Origin: Pyronema omphalodes
Lineage: Eukaryota; Ascomycota; Pezizomycetes; Pezizales; Pyronemataceae
Reading direction: 5' to 3'
NCBI GenBank assembly: GCA_024516155.1
Contig: JAJJXM010000021.1
Location: forward strand, 1-64,000
DNA: 64,000 nucleotides
Both the position numbers and the translations under genes were made by a program. Below are positions 21,694 to 31,996 of this stretch, in pieces; the stretch's first letter is position 1, and each line of letters begins with the position of its first letter. The notes under the pieces were generated by a model. That model searched no databases and was not told where the DNA came from. It saw nothing but the letters and a program-made list of their open reading frames with translations.

Positions 21694-23464
21694 ACTCCTA
21701 CATGGCACGACGGCTGACAAGCAAAGCGAGAAGAATCATCAACAGACAAACAATACAGAAAGCCCAGCAAGCAACTGGTGATGCATTCACATCAGCACAG
21801 GAGTCACAAATCCTCTCGGTGATTGATGACATCAACAATACAGCATCATGTACATCAGACCCGGGGACCTACAAGGAGGCAATGAATGGACCCAACCGCC
21901 AAGAGTGGGAGCAGGCAACTATCGAAGAATGGAACGCTATTTTGCAAAACAATACTTTTGAAATATTCAAGGATTGTCAACTTCAGCCAAAAGAAACTCA
22001 TCATGAGCCTCTAGAGACACAGAATATTCCTATATCCATTCCCTTTGGCACAAAACCAATTGGCAGCAGATGGGTTTACAGGACTAAGCGTAATCCAGAT
22101 GGCTCAACTAGGTACAAGGTACGCTTGGTAGTCAAGGGCTATCAACAGGTGCAGGGAGTTGACTATAATGAAACCTTTGCACCAGTTTCAAAATTAACTA
22201 CACTTCGTCTTCTGCTGGCTACATGCGCAAGAAACAACTGGAAAATCCATCATCTTGATGTTGTTACTGCTTTTCTCAACCCAAAGATTGACAATGACAA
22301 TATCTTCATGCAGTTGCCAGAAGGTATGGACTGGGTTGATAGGCGAATCCCAACAGGAGCAAAGGTCAGGTTATTGAAAGCACTATATGGCCTAAAGCAA
22401 TCTCCACGCCTATGGTATGAGGCCATTAATTCTTTCTTGCTATCTCTTGGATTTAAACAATCAACGGCAGATCCGAATCTCTATGTCAAGGCTGGAGTGC
22501 TCCTTCTACTCTATGTTGATGACATCCTGATTGTCAACACCTCCGGTACAAATTCTCCAAATGCAGCACAATCAGTCATCACAGCACTCAAAGGGAAATA
22601 CAAGATGACGGATTTGGGCGAAGCAAAGCGTTTTTTGGGATTGGAAATTCATCGAGATGAGAAAGGAATATCTCTAGGTCAAGAATCATACATAAACATG
22701 ATGCTCAAAAAGTTTGGCATGGAAAATTGTCGAGACATATCCAATCCTCTTGATCCAAATATCAGGCTGGAAAATGGGGAGTGTGAGGACAATGCAGCTG
22801 ACCGAGATATATATCTTTCACTTGTTGGGTCTCTCATGTATACAGCTCTAGGGACCCGTCCTGATATATCTTTTGCTGTCAGCTCGCTAAGCAGGTATAA
22901 TGCAGCACCACTGGCCACACACTTGACAGCAGCCAAACGAGTTCTGAGATATTTGAAAACAACATCCAAATTTCGATTAAATTTTCCTGCTGTGAGCCAT
23001 GATCTACAGGGTTTCACAGACTCAGATTGGGCAGGATGCCGTTCAACCAGAAAATCAGTTGGAGGAAATATCTTTCAAATCAACAATGGCACCATCAGCT
23101 GGAAATCAAAGAGTCAAACTGTTGTTGCTCTCTCAACGTTGGAAGCAGAGTTTATTGCCTGCTCTGATGGTACCAGGGAAGCTATTTGGCTTAGCCGGCT
23201 AGAAGCTGATATGTTGCAACTTCCGAGGATTAAAACAGTCCAAATGGCCTGTGATAATCAAGGAGCTATCAAATTTATCAAATCTGGAATTGCCACGGTC
23301 AAAACCAAACACATCGATGTCAAACACATGCACACCCATGATGAAGATAAAAAGGGAAATATCAACTTCCATTACATAGAATCACGAAATAATCTTGCCG
23401 ACATTATGACGAAACCGCTACCAGTTCCACTGCATCAGGAACTTACAAAGAAGCTGGGAATCTA

Positions 23465-23468
<4 letters not shown>
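21687..23468 (+). CDS. pol: Copia Pol, 3' part: reverse transcriptase and RNase H
   Basis: Frame of about 590 codons (first ATG 21702). RT motifs are visible in order: GSRWVYRTKRNPDG, YNETFAPVSK, HHLDVVTAFLNP, QLPEG, YGLKQSPRLWYE and the catalytic LLLYVDDILI (YVDD). The RNase H part has FTDSDWAGC, ALSTLEAEFIA and HIDVKHMH. This is the normal copia RT-RH length, so the 3' half of Pol is complete. It lies one base out of frame with the integrase region unless 21483-21693 is removed. The stop at 23466-23468 runs into a long A tract. Confidence 0.9.

Positions 23469-23535
<67 letters not shown>
23467..23535 (+). repeat. 69-base A tract after copia pol
   Basis: Uninterrupted A run starting inside the stop codon of pol, well before the 3' LTR. 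It is followed by a short direct repeat (acagggggtgctt near 23548-23559 and 23572-23584). Confidence 0.9.
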
Positions 23536-23538
<3 letters not shown>

Positions 23539-23691
23539 GAGAAAGAAACAGGGGGTGCTTGCTCAAAGAAAACAGGGGGTGCTTACGCATTGGTTATTGA
23601 ACCAAATTTTTCTTTGGATATTCTTATTTATTTTTGTTTTTCTTTTTGTTATCAAGAAAGGTTTAGATGAGCTGTGGAAACCTTCCTCTCC

Positions 23692-23874
23692 AAGAGGGGG
23701 TGTGTTGAAAACGGACCGGTCATGTTGAATAGTCAACATGACAAGGACATATTGAAACAGCCATGTCCGTACTGGTCATGTTGCTTGGAGGAGTACGGTT
23801 CCCAGTATATAAACTGTAGTTAGAACCGTTCGTTAACAAAATAATCTAACTCACTTTACAAACTCAGTTTAATA
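23692..23874 (+). repeat. Copia polypurine tract and 3' LTR
   Basis: The purine run aagagggggtg (23692-23702) directly precedes the LTR 23703-23874, as needed for plus-strand priming. The LTR equals the 5' copy. After it, ggaacgtttccg resumes the unit sequence. Confidence 0.92.
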
Positions 23875-24675
23875 GGAACGTTTCCGTTGAGTTCTCACGT
23901 AATGCGGCTATGCTGGACGACGTCAAATCCAAACCACGATTGCACTTTGAATATGGCTTCAACTGACGTTTCAGCTAAATGAAACAGTGATAAATGTTTC
24001 TTAAGTCCATTGCAAATGCCATATGAGTAAAATATTACGTTAGCATGGAAAATGGCCTGGAAATCGTGATATTGCCTTGCAATCGTTGACTACCTCTAAT
24101 CGTACACTGCCTGGAGTTCTAAAGAATAACTTTTCATAACTTCACGATGTTATGATACATATGCAGACTGAAGATGCTGGATACTATTCTCTCTGCAACC
24201 CATTTTCGGGCAGGACCTCGGCGTTCAATCACACTTACAAAACTGCGTGAGAAAAACTAATAGCTACGGAATGGAAATACCAGTGACACAGGAGTGCCAC
24301 GTTTTAACCGAACACTAGCGAAGGGGGATTCTGATGTGAAGCGTGGGGCGGAAGTGCGACAGAAAACCTCGCATTTGAAATCATTCGACTCCTCCAGTGC
24401 CATGAATTCTCTCGACTTTCGCATGCGCAGAATGTGCTGACGCTATTTGGACTATATATTCCGTAGCATACAATTCTTGGACAAGTGTAATAATGATGTT
24501 CCACAGATGGTGAGGGGCGCGTGCTGAATAAAAGTAAATAGAAACGCCAATCAGTTGGAGTTTTTTTCGTGATAAAATCATGCATCACAGGCACCAAAAA
24601 TTGGTTTTCTGAGCAATTATGGGTTTTTGACGATGGGTAGTGGCTAATCAGTATCGCCAGCGGAAACATATCTGG
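23875..24675. other. Gene-free unit sequence between copia and LINE
   Basis: Collinear with 5106-5915 of unit 1 and 56966-57765 of unit 3. No gene supported. Ends with the left copy of the LINE target duplication (24664-24675, aaacatatctgg). Confidence 0.5.
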
Positions 24676-25080
24676 TTTTTTTGTTTTGTATCATACACTG
24701 TTCGAGGCCTGAAAGGCCTATGCAGGAAGAAAGAAATCCTGGTATCCCGTCCTCGTGGCCAAGACCACCTAGTGAGGCGCCCCTATCTCCTATCCCCGTT
24801 ACACACCCCCGAAGTAAAAAAAATAAAAAGAAAAAAGAAAATACTCAGTCAAACCGTGCACCCCCAGAAAAGAAAAGAAAAGAAAGAAAAGAAAATGAAA
24901 AGGAAAGGAGACAAAGTCGCTTAGAAGCGGACCGCTCTAATACATCGCGAGAAAAACAGAGGAAACCAAAGATACGCGTCTTAACCCAACGAAAAAAAGA
25001 AAAAAAAGGAAAATCCCCGCATCCCGTATCACCTCATTCCCCGTATCCTCCCAATTTGGCCTCACCCACCCGTGCCGTTC
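24676..25080 (-). other. LINE 3' UTR with AGGCC hairpin
   Basis: On the plus strand, gttcgaggcctgaaaggcct (24700-24719) contains AGGCCT twice as a near-perfect inverted pair. It is followed further on by tcgtggccaagaccacc. Both features recur in the relic at 41655-41770. A stem-loop near the 3' end is a plausible RT recognition structure (inference). Confidence 0.55.
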
Positions 25081-27744
25081 TCATTCCACATAGCGCCTAC
25101 CCACCTCCGTGGCTGCTAGGAATTCCAAGATCGCTTTGGTAAGCCGATCGTCCGAAAAAATCTCCACCGCCTTCAGCCTTCCCCGCCGTCGCCGCGGCTT
25201 TCCAGTTATTTTTTCCACCTCTTGAGCGAGTACCTCGTACTCACGTTGCCAGCGATCGCAGGCACCAAACAGGTGACCTCGCGTTTGGCGTTCTCGGGAA
25301 TCGCACCACCAACAGCGATCGGAGTCTTTTTTCTTTATGCGCACCAGGTGGGTGCCTATCAGCGCGTGACCGGAGGCGATCTGGTAGAACACCGCAGCCC
25401 GGTGTTTCGGCACGGTTTTTAGGCCGTCGCGGATGCCCCACTTCTTTCGTGGGCGGTAGGCTGCGTTAAGGTCTGTACGCTGGCGTACCCACTTCGATGC
25501 GATCGCCTTGGGGATCTCCGTTACTGCGCGGTTGACGTGCGCCAGCGACGTCCAAGGGAGGGGGGAGCAGGCGGGGTTTGCACACCCTCGGAGGGGGGGG
25601 GCCAAGCAACGGTGGCTTGTACCGTGTTTTGCTGCTGCGTCCGCAGCTTCGTTTTCGAGGATGTCGCTGTGTCCGGGTACCCACCGGAAGACCACCTCGA
25701 TGCCGGTGAAGGCTCGGAGTTTTGCGACCTCCGTCGCGATCAGGCGCTGCAAGATCTGGCCCGGGCCAGGCACGTCGGAGAGCAGGCGCTGCAGCGCAGC
25801 TTGTGCATCGGAGAAAATTGTGAGGAGCGGGGGGGGGCGGGCTACTGAGTAATGGTAATTATCCCAGTAATCGCGCAGGGCCATCAGCATGGCATGAAGC
25901 TCGGCGTCGTACACCTCTGCATGACGTCCCACGCAGAAGGAGGAGGGAGTGAGGATGCCTCTCACGTAACGAACGAAGCCTGAACCAGCGACATCTTCTA
26001 TGCGAGACCCGTCGGTCCAAACGCAGGCGGAGCCAAGGTTTCTCCATTGTAGGGCGCACTCGGTTGCTTCGTCCCTCGATGCGATGACGACGGTACCGGG
26101 GAACTGTTGGGGGAGAGGGGGGAAGACCCTCTCGACGTGATGGAAGCCCGAACGAGTTGTGGCGCGCTGAGTCAGTTGCCTGACGATGTCAGCGGTCGGA
26201 GACGGGGGGCTGGATCCGGGGGGGGCTGGGCGGGTAAGAAGTCGCGCTCTGAAGCGGGCTTCCCGTCCGCGCACAAGGGATTCTGCCGGTCGCGTCGCGC
26301 TTTCTGCTGCCAGAAAGCCGAGCGGGGTTGTACGGAAGCAGCCGGTGATGGCCCGTGCCTGCTTGTTGAGGACGAGTTGGAGACGGGACAGGTGCCCAGC
26401 GTCTCGGGAGGGGAGTCGGCGGACGGCGTTAATTTCTATGCCGTAGGTAGCAACGGATTGCACCACCGCTTGTTGAAGATTAGCGGTGCTGCCTGCGGGG
26501 AGCCCGTATTTCTTGCACAAGCGTGCAATTTGTGCTTGTTGTTGCGAGGCCCGGGAGAGCCATTTCTGGCGATGCTGGTTAAAGGTGAGTTTTGCGTCCA
26601 GCCAGTAACCTAACCACCGAACAGCGGTTTCGGAATACCGAATGGAGTGGGTTCCCACCGTCACTGTGAGGGAGTCGGGGTTCGGGGGAGAGCGTCTGCG
26701 GGAGAAAAGGATTGCTTCCGTCTTTTCTGATTCGAACACTACCGCGTTCGCTTCACCCCACGCGAGGCAGAGGGACGCGCATCGATCCAACTTGGTGGTG
26801 ACGTCAGTCGCTGACGCGCCTTTCACGAGCCACGTGACGTCATCGACGAAGGACAGTCCCAGCGTTCCTCCGACCTCCGCTTCCACCATCTTCGCCAGAT
26901 CCGCTATGTACAGCAGAAACAATATCGGGGACACGGGGGAGCCTTGGGGCAACCCAGTGTCTGTGTCTATCGGCTCGCCAGCCTCCCCTGCGAGGAAAAT
27001 CTCGACTCGCCTACCTCTCATGAAGCTCGTCACCCAGCGAACAAGACCTTCGTCGAAGGTTGCTCTACGCAGCTTATTGGTTAAGCAAACGCTGTTGACG
27101 GTAGGAAACGCGCCCTTTACATCTATCAAGAGAGCGCCTGCTAAAGCCTTTTCCTCCCAAGCAGCCTCGACGAACCCTACCAAAACCGCCGCCGCGTCCG
27201 CCGCCGACCTGTTCGTCCTCCCCCTAAACTGCCCGTCATGTAGGATCCCCGTGCGCTCAGCCTCTTGTGCGAGCAGCTCCGCTACCACTTTTTCAACCAG
27301 CTTGCCAAAGCAGCTGAGCAAGGAGATGATCCGAAAGCTTTTTGCACGCGAGTAGCTCGGCTTTCCCGGCTTCGGGATGCACACCCCCTTTGCGATCTTC
27401 CAGTCGCGGGGGTGATACCCCAGGCGCAGGCAATGTTTCACCACCGCAACAACCCGGTCCGGATCCCACGAGTGCAGGGCTTTGATAATGGGGACACCCA
27501 GCGCATCAGCGCCTGGGGCCTTCTTGTTGCTCTGCTTGGACAAAGCGGAGGAGACGGATTGTAACGAGACTGACTGCCACAGGGTTCCGGGCGGCCCCGG
27601 GGGGAGTGGTAACTCCGAGAAGGGGTTAGGAGGGGGAAAGGATACTTCCGCGAGCATCCTGCGTTTATCCTGATCGTCCTCCGCTCGTTGCCCTTCTTCG
27701 TTCTCGAGCGGACCTACCATCGTCGCTGCTCGCGGTTTAGTCAT
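25081..27744 (-). CDS. LINE ORF2, 3' part: reverse transcriptase, RNase H, zinc knuckle
   Basis: Frame of 887 codons from an ATG at 27744. RT motifs include KAPGADALGVPIIKAL, WKIAKGVCIPKPGKP, RIISLLSCFGKLVEK, GLPQGSPVSPILFLLY and the catalytic LSFVDDVTW (FVDD variant). The RNase H domain shows WTDGS, DAELHAM, FSDAQAAL and WVPGHSDILENEAAD. The C terminus has CWWCDSRERQTRGHLFGAC, a C-X2-C-X9-H-X4-C knuckle typical of Tad1-like ORF2. It is in the same frame as the endonuclease ORF upstream, separated only by one UGA and four codons. It nicks and primes at target sites together with the endonuclease part. Confidence 0.92.
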   Translation of the reverse strand: MTKPRAATMVGPLENEEGQRAEDDQDKRRMLAEVSFPPPNPFSELPLPPGPPGTLWQSVSLQSVSSALSKQSNKKAPGADALGVPIIKALHSWDPDRVVAVVKHCLRLGYHPRDWKIAKGVCIPKPGKPSYSRAKSFRIISLLSCFGKLVEKVVAELLAQEAERTGILHDGQFRGRTNRSAADAAAVLVGFVEAAWEEKALAGALLIDVKGAFPTVNSVCLTNKLRRATFDEGLVRWVTSFMRGRRVEIFLAGEAGEPIDTDTGLPQGSPVSPILFLLYIADLAKMVEAEVGGTLGLSFVDDVTWLVKGASATDVTTKLDRCASLCLAWGEANAVVFESEKTEAILFSRRRSPPNPDSLTVTVGTHSIRYSETAVRWLGYWLDAKLTFNQHRQKWLSRASQQQAQIARLCKKYGLPAGSTANLQQAVVQSVATYGIEINAVRRLPSRDAGHLSRLQLVLNKQARAITGCFRTTPLGFLAAESATRPAESLVRGREARFRARLLTRPAPPGSSPPSPTADIVRQLTQRATTRSGFHHVERVFPPLPQQFPGTVVIASRDEATECALQWRNLGSACVWTDGSRIEDVAGSGFVRYVRGILTPSSFCVGRHAEVYDAELHAMLMALRDYWDNYHYSVARPPPLLTIFSDAQAALQRLLSDVPGPGQILQRLIATEVAKLRAFTGIEVVFRWVPGHSDILENEAADAAAKHGTSHRCLAPPLRGCANPACSPLPWTSLAHVNRAVTEIPKAIASKWVRQRTDLNAAYRPRKKWGIRDGLKTVPKHRAAVFYQIASGHALIGTHLVRIKKKDSDRCWWCDSRERQTRGHLFGACDRWQREYEVLAQEVEKITGKPRRRRGRLKAVEIFSDDRLTKAILEFLAATEVGRRYVE

Positions 27745-27756
27745 CCTCAGCGCTGC

Positions 27757-28851
27757 TCAGACAGCGTCCCCGTTGGCTGTCGACAGGAAGTCCCCCCAGC
27801 ACCTACGCTTTTTCTGTCGTTGTAGCGAATGATATGCGTTGCGCAGTTGGTGCTCTTCCTCCACCGTCGCGCGACCTTCCTTGACCGCCCTGCGGGTCCT
27901 CCCATACTCCGTACGAGCCTCACGAATCTCCGCGCACCACCACCGCTTCGACCGTGCGGTGAGCCGAATTTTCCTTGCTCGTTCCTCCAACAAAGATGTT
28001 AGTTCCTCCCGTACCCAAACTACCTCATCTTCTACCTCCTCCTCCGGGCTGAGATCCGTGAGGAGCGGTCTGCGTTCGCTTCGATGGCGCCAATCTAACG
28101 CCGCAGAGACCGCTCCGACCTCATCCTCCAACAGTTCCTTGACAGCCCACCCCCTCGTTGGGACTTCGAAGTCCGCCGGAGCTATCACAGTCGACACTGC
28201 CCACGACAACGCAGCGTGGTCTGACGTGGTGGCATGTTCCGGATCGTCCAATCTTGTGGCTCGCACCGCCGTCGCTATCTCCTCCGTCGCGAGCACCAAG
28301 TCGATAACGCTGTACCGCAGCTGACCTGTTTGCTGGTGAGTTTCGAGACCGTCACCTACGTAATGAAGGTTGTGGGAATCCATCAGGGACTCTAGGAAGG
28401 CGTGGTGGAGCGGTGCGTCACACCGGGGGTTCCACCGCTGGCTATGGGCATTGAAGTCGCCCGCCAGTACTGTTCCCGAGGTGATGATACGATCCCAGCT
28501 GACGTCTCTAGCAGGTCGAGCTCCGTCCGAGTTACGAGGAGCGTCGTAGACGTTCACCATCCTGAGCTGCCTGTGTCCTCGACACATTACGTCCAACACC
28601 TGCACGTCCCCGTCGCTTCCCACCGCGAGATCCTCCCGAGGCCTCAACGTCCACGCTGAGTCTTTACGTACCGCCGCCATCACTCTACCACCCCAGAAAA
28701 AGTCATACGCCGGGTGTCTCCACCCTTGGAACGTCGGCGGCTCCTGCACAAGCACGACGTCCGCACCCAACTCTTTCCCGCTCTCCATGATCGCCGTAAG
28801 AACCTCACCGCTCTTGCGACAGTTTAACTGTAGAACCTGAATTGTACTCAT
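27757..28851 (-). CDS. LINE ORF2, 5' part: apurinic-type endonuclease
   Basis: 364 codons. Exonuclease/endonuclease/phosphatase motifs are present in order: LQLNCRKSG (N), VLVQEPP (catalytic E), LAGDFNAHSQRW (DxN), YSVIDLVLA and TTSDHAALSW (SDH). This domain cleaves genomic DNA for target-primed reverse transcription. The ATG at 28849-28851 overlaps the ORF1 stop as ATGA. The frame ends at a UGA (27757-27759, gtc tga gca), after which it continues open into RT. In related elements EN and RT usually form one protein, so the UGA is either a C-to-T nonsense change (CGA to TGA) or a recoded stop. Confidence 0.9.
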   Translation of the reverse strand: MSTIQVLQLNCRKSGEVLTAIMESGKELGADVVLVQEPPTFQGWRHPAYDFFWGGRVMAAVRKDSAWTLRPREDLAVGSDGDVQVLDVMCRGHRQLRMVNVYDAPRNSDGARPARDVSWDRIITSGTVLAGDFNAHSQRWNPRCDAPLHHAFLESLMDSHNLHYVGDGLETHQQTGQLRYSVIDLVLATEEIATAVRATRLDDPEHATTSDHAALSWAVSTVIAPADFEVPTRGWAVKELLEDEVGAVSAALDWRHRSERRPLLTDLSPEEEVEDEVVWVREELTSLLEERARKIRLTARSKRWWCAEIREARTEYGRTRRAVKEGRATVEEEHQLRNAYHSLQRQKKRRCWGDFLSTANGDAV

Positions 28852-30584
28852 AATTCAGGTTCTGTGGGCGCAACGGCATCGGTCGACCCCGCGGAGGAGG
28901 CGACTTCGGAGTCGGTGTCCATGAGGACAGCGAAGGGGTTCACAACCACCAGGGCGGTGGAGGGGCTGTGGTCTTGAGTCTGGGGGGAGGGGGACGGAGG
29001 GGAGGAGGGAGTCGGAGCGGGCGCTACACGCGAGGTGGGGGCGGCAGCGGTGACAGGGTTTAATCGGGACGAGCGGGCGAGGCGGGCGGCCGCTATGGCG
29101 GCGAGGCGATCAGGGCAGGTTCGAGCTGTCGCAAAGTGTTCTTCCCCGCAATTAGCACACTTAGGTACCGGGAGAGAATGGGGGCACGCGGAGCCCATGG
29201 GCTTGCTACAGCCTGCGAATGAGCACGCGGGGTGCTTCACGGTGGGGTGGCTGAGGGCGCAGAAGGCGCACCGGAACACATCAGGCGTGGAGCAGCGCTC
29301 GCGGATGTGGCCCCATTTTAGGCATCCGGAGCACTGACTGTCGGGGCCCTCGAAAACGTAGAGCTCTGCCCGGTAGCGGCGACTGCCCAGCAGGACGCCT
29401 TTGGTGATTAGCAGGCGGGCGGAAGCGGAGCTCCTCACGAAAACTACGGCAGATGAACTTTGGGTGGCACCGCGAACGAAGCGTTCACGGATTTCTTCAA
29501 CCTTACCCAACCAACGGACGTTAGGTAGTACTTCTACGTTTTCATGGTTTGCTTGTATTTCCACCTGGAGTTTTTGCACTCCGTGGGAACCTTCCCCCAG
29601 GAAACGCGCGAGCGGCACGCCGTGCACCTTGAGGGCTACCCAACGGTCTAGCTCCTCGACATCAGTAACCCCCGAGTCTACTTCCCTAACTGCGTTGATG
29701 ATTTCGTTACGATACAAACGTAAAAGCGTGGCTGCATCAACCCCTGGGACGGTGGTGGCCGTCAGGGTACCCTTTGCGTTGCGGGACACCTTCAAAACGC
29801 GGTGGAACTGAGGCGCGTTCTTGTACCACAGACAGTTGTTGATGGCTGCCGTGTACGCGTCCAAGGGCTGGGAGCAGTTTGCGCTGGCGGGGTCACGAAC
29901 GAAGACGATACGACGGACCTCAGACGGGAGGTTTGTGGCGGGGGCGTGAAGGCTGCCAGCGCGTTGCTGGACCTTCTTCGCGTGACGCGACTGGTGAGTG
30001 GCCCACGGTGTGGTAAGGGCGGGCGTGGGGGCGGGGAGGCTCGCGTTGGCAGCGGCGACCTGTGCGATGGTCGGCTGGGTTGCTATCGGAACGGGGGGGC
30101 GGAGCGGGGCGGCGGTGGTTTGCGCGGTGGGGCGGGATGGTCTGGGGGCGGGCGGGGCGGGTCTGGCGAGAGCCTCGTTAAGGCGGTCGCGAAGCTCACG
30201 ATTAACAGTGCGGAGGAGCGTGACCTCTTCTTCCAGGGCGGGGACGCCTTTGTCCAGGGCATCCAGCCTCTTACCAAGGCTGAGAATGTACTCAGGGTTA
30301 ATGACAGACACGACCGTGGGCGCATCGTCACCGCGTTTCTCGCGTTTTTCACATGCGGGGCCTTCCTCTTCGAAGGGCTGGGTGGCTTTGGCTCGTTTTC
30401 CAACTGCCTGTTGGAGGCGAGCGTGTGCTGCGGAAGAGCCTCTGATGGCCATCGGAGTGGGGGTACCAGGAGGGACGGAGCGGGCGGTGCCAAAGATGTC
30501 GTCGTCTGGTTGGCCGCTGGGTTTCGGAGTGGAGGGAATCGGGGCATGCCGCTGGAGAGAGGACGTCTCCCCAAAGCGGAGCAT
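28848..30584 (-). CDS. LINE ORF1: Gag-like nucleic-acid-binding protein
   Basis: 578 codons from an ATG at 30584. The Pro/Ala-rich N-terminal half includes a likely coiled coil around LGKRLDALDKGVPALEEEV and continues LLRTVNRELRDRLNEAL. The C-terminal half carries Cys/His knuckles: CSGCLKWGHIRERC (C-X2-C-X4-H-X4-C), CAFCALSHPTVKHPAC and CANCGEEHFATARTC. ORF1 proteins of this type bind element RNA. It ends EPEL-stop with the TGA overlapping the ORF2 start by four bases. The full-length frame suggests this copy is young. Confidence 0.88.
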   Translation of the reverse strand: MLRFGETSSLQRHAPIPSTPKPSGQPDDDIFGTARSVPPGTPTPMAIRGSSAAHARLQQAVGKRAKATQPFEEEGPACEKREKRGDDAPTVVSVINPEYILSLGKRLDALDKGVPALEEEVTLLRTVNRELRDRLNEALARPAPPAPRPSRPTAQTTAAPLRPPVPIATQPTIAQVAAANASLPAPTPALTTPWATHQSRHAKKVQQRAGSLHAPATNLPSEVRRIVFVRDPASANCSQPLDAYTAAINNCLWYKNAPQFHRVLKVSRNAKGTLTATTVPGVDAATLLRLYRNEIINAVREVDSGVTDVEELDRWVALKVHGVPLARFLGEGSHGVQKLQVEIQANHENVEVLPNVRWLGKVEEIRERFVRGATQSSSAVVFVRSSASARLLITKGVLLGSRRYRAELYVFEGPDSQCSGCLKWGHIRERCSTPDVFRCAFCALSHPTVKHPACSFAGCSKPMGSACPHSLPVPKCANCGEEHFATARTCPDRLAAIAAARLARSSRLNPVTAAAPTSRVAPAPTPSSPPSPSPQTQDHSPSTALVVVNPFAVLMDTDSEVASSAGSTDAVAPTEPEL

Positions 30585-30734
30585 GCCTGCGGGCTGGTGG
30601 AGAGCCAGGGCCGAGGATAGGGGGGGGCTTGAACCCGTGATGTTTCTGTAGAATTTCCCAAATAGGAAAATTAAGCGAAAAGTTGGCGGTTAGAAAGCGT
30701 GCGAAGGGAAATTCAAACATATCTGGTACCCGTG

Positions 30735-31090
30735 GCACCGTCGCCGTTAGCGTACATACGTAATCGAAACCATATACACTCCTGCTATCAGGACATAAAA
30801 CAAAGACTTGCGGTGGAAATCTGTCCACGAGTTTATTACCGCCTTTATCATTTGTGTCAAAGTTGAGTGGTTGGCAGCTGTATGTACAGTTCGAATGTAT
30901 TTTGATGCGGTTACAAAATTGCTCTTGCGTGGTACATTTCTCACGGTGTCTTGTTCACCGCGACGCGTTGCGACGCAACGCGTATCCCTGCCGGCGTGTT
31001 TTTCACCAGAGCCGGCCAGCTCGCTACCTCACCTGTGCATTAGCTTCATCTCATAAGTGACCAGGCGGTCAAGTGTGTGAATCAGACAAG
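30735..31090. repeat. Block R5' upstream of gene B
   Basis: Near-identical to 5935-6280 and begins just right of the LINE target duplication. Contains the 21-base palindrome at 30963-30983. Confidence 0.65.
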
Positions 31091-31996
31091 CAACCGCAGG
31101 TTGGGGCAACGGTTTCTGTGGCTGGTGGGTGGTGTATCCCTCCTCTATTATTAACATGAATATCATAAAGGGTACACCCCTGCGGTACCGGCGCACCCTT
31201 AAAACCCGAGTTGACTGTACCGGAAGGGTTTTTTGAAGACTACAACAAGCGAGAAGGTTGCGCATGAGACACTTGGTCCCAAGAGCGGGGTAACGCGTTT
31301 ATCATCTTATCGGATCATCTCGGTGTCACTCGATCCGTTGCATAGCCGAGCATAAAAAGGTAATAATAATGTTTTCATTTATGTTCCAAACTCACAGGTC
31401 ATGACAATCGTAACATTACTGTTACACTTGTATCTCTCCCAAATACTTCCTTTGCTTCTTGTCTACACCTCAGAAGGCCTGGATCAGTATGAGCGGGGCT
31501 GCTCTTGGCACATGTCAAATGCCCTTGCACTATACAGAGTGACTACTCAACCCGAGCCACCGGGAAAACCTCCCTTGAGGGCAAACCCCGGTTATCAAGA
31601 TATGCCAGTGGGAGCGTCATGGTATTGGAACTTGTTGGCTTTTGCGAAGATGCAGGTGGTTATACCACTACACTACGGGGACCGCCCCTGCATAGCCGAG
31701 CAGCTCGGTGAATGACTGAGCCCTGACGTTTTAACTTGAACCAATGAATGTACCGTTCAGATCAACAATGATCGTGGGGTACGTTCCTGTCTTCGGCATG
31801 CATGTATTACCCTACGCCAGCCACGAGGACACTTGGATCCAGTGATATCTTGTGATCTCACGAGGTCACCGTTGAAGAGTGACTCCTGATGACCTGCATA
31901 TAGGCGCCAACACATGCTACATATGCCCCCTCTTCCAGCATCGACATCCCAAACCCCGCACTTTCCCCACAACCACTCATTGTCGTCACCATCATC
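31091..31996. other. Upstream region of gene B, with decayed tRNA-like sequence
   Basis: Collinear with 6283-7181. The tRNA-like segment at 31613-31690 has lost the B-box consensus (ggtattggaac on the plus strand). No other gene. The last ~110 bp before the ATG are pyrimidine-rich and conserved with genes A and D. Confidence 0.4.

Larger units (their letters stand above)
18610..23874 (+). mobile_element. Full-length Ty1/copia LTR retrotransposon, 5265 bp
   Basis: Bounded by two 172 bp LTRs that read identically and flanked by the 5 bp duplication ggaac (18605-18609, 23875-23879). The uninterrupted target gacaagaacgtttccg is preserved in units 1 and 3. Domain order is gag, protease, integrase, RT, RNase H, which is the copia order. 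A primer site follows the 5' LTR and a G-rich polypurine tract precedes the 3' LTR. Identical LTRs imply a recent insertion. The protein frames are interrupted by one UGA and one intron-like segment. Confidence 0.95.
24676..30714 (-). mobile_element. Full-length Tad1-like non-LTR retrotransposon (LINE), ~6.0 kb
   Basis: Reads right to left. It is flanked by the 12 bp duplication aaacatatctgg (24664-24675 and 30715-30726). The element's 3' end lies at 24676 with an A-rich tail (T run on the plus strand). It carries ORF1 with CCHC knuckles, then an apurinic-type endonuclease, RT and RNase H, which is the Tad1 arrangement. The uninterrupted target is present in units 1 and 3. The coding part is clearly more GC-rich than the surrounding array. 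Confidence 0.93.

Noticed and set aside
25222..30651. Many plus-strand open frames across the LINE
   Set aside because: They are shadows opposite the clear minus-strand ORF1 and ORF2 with family motifs.
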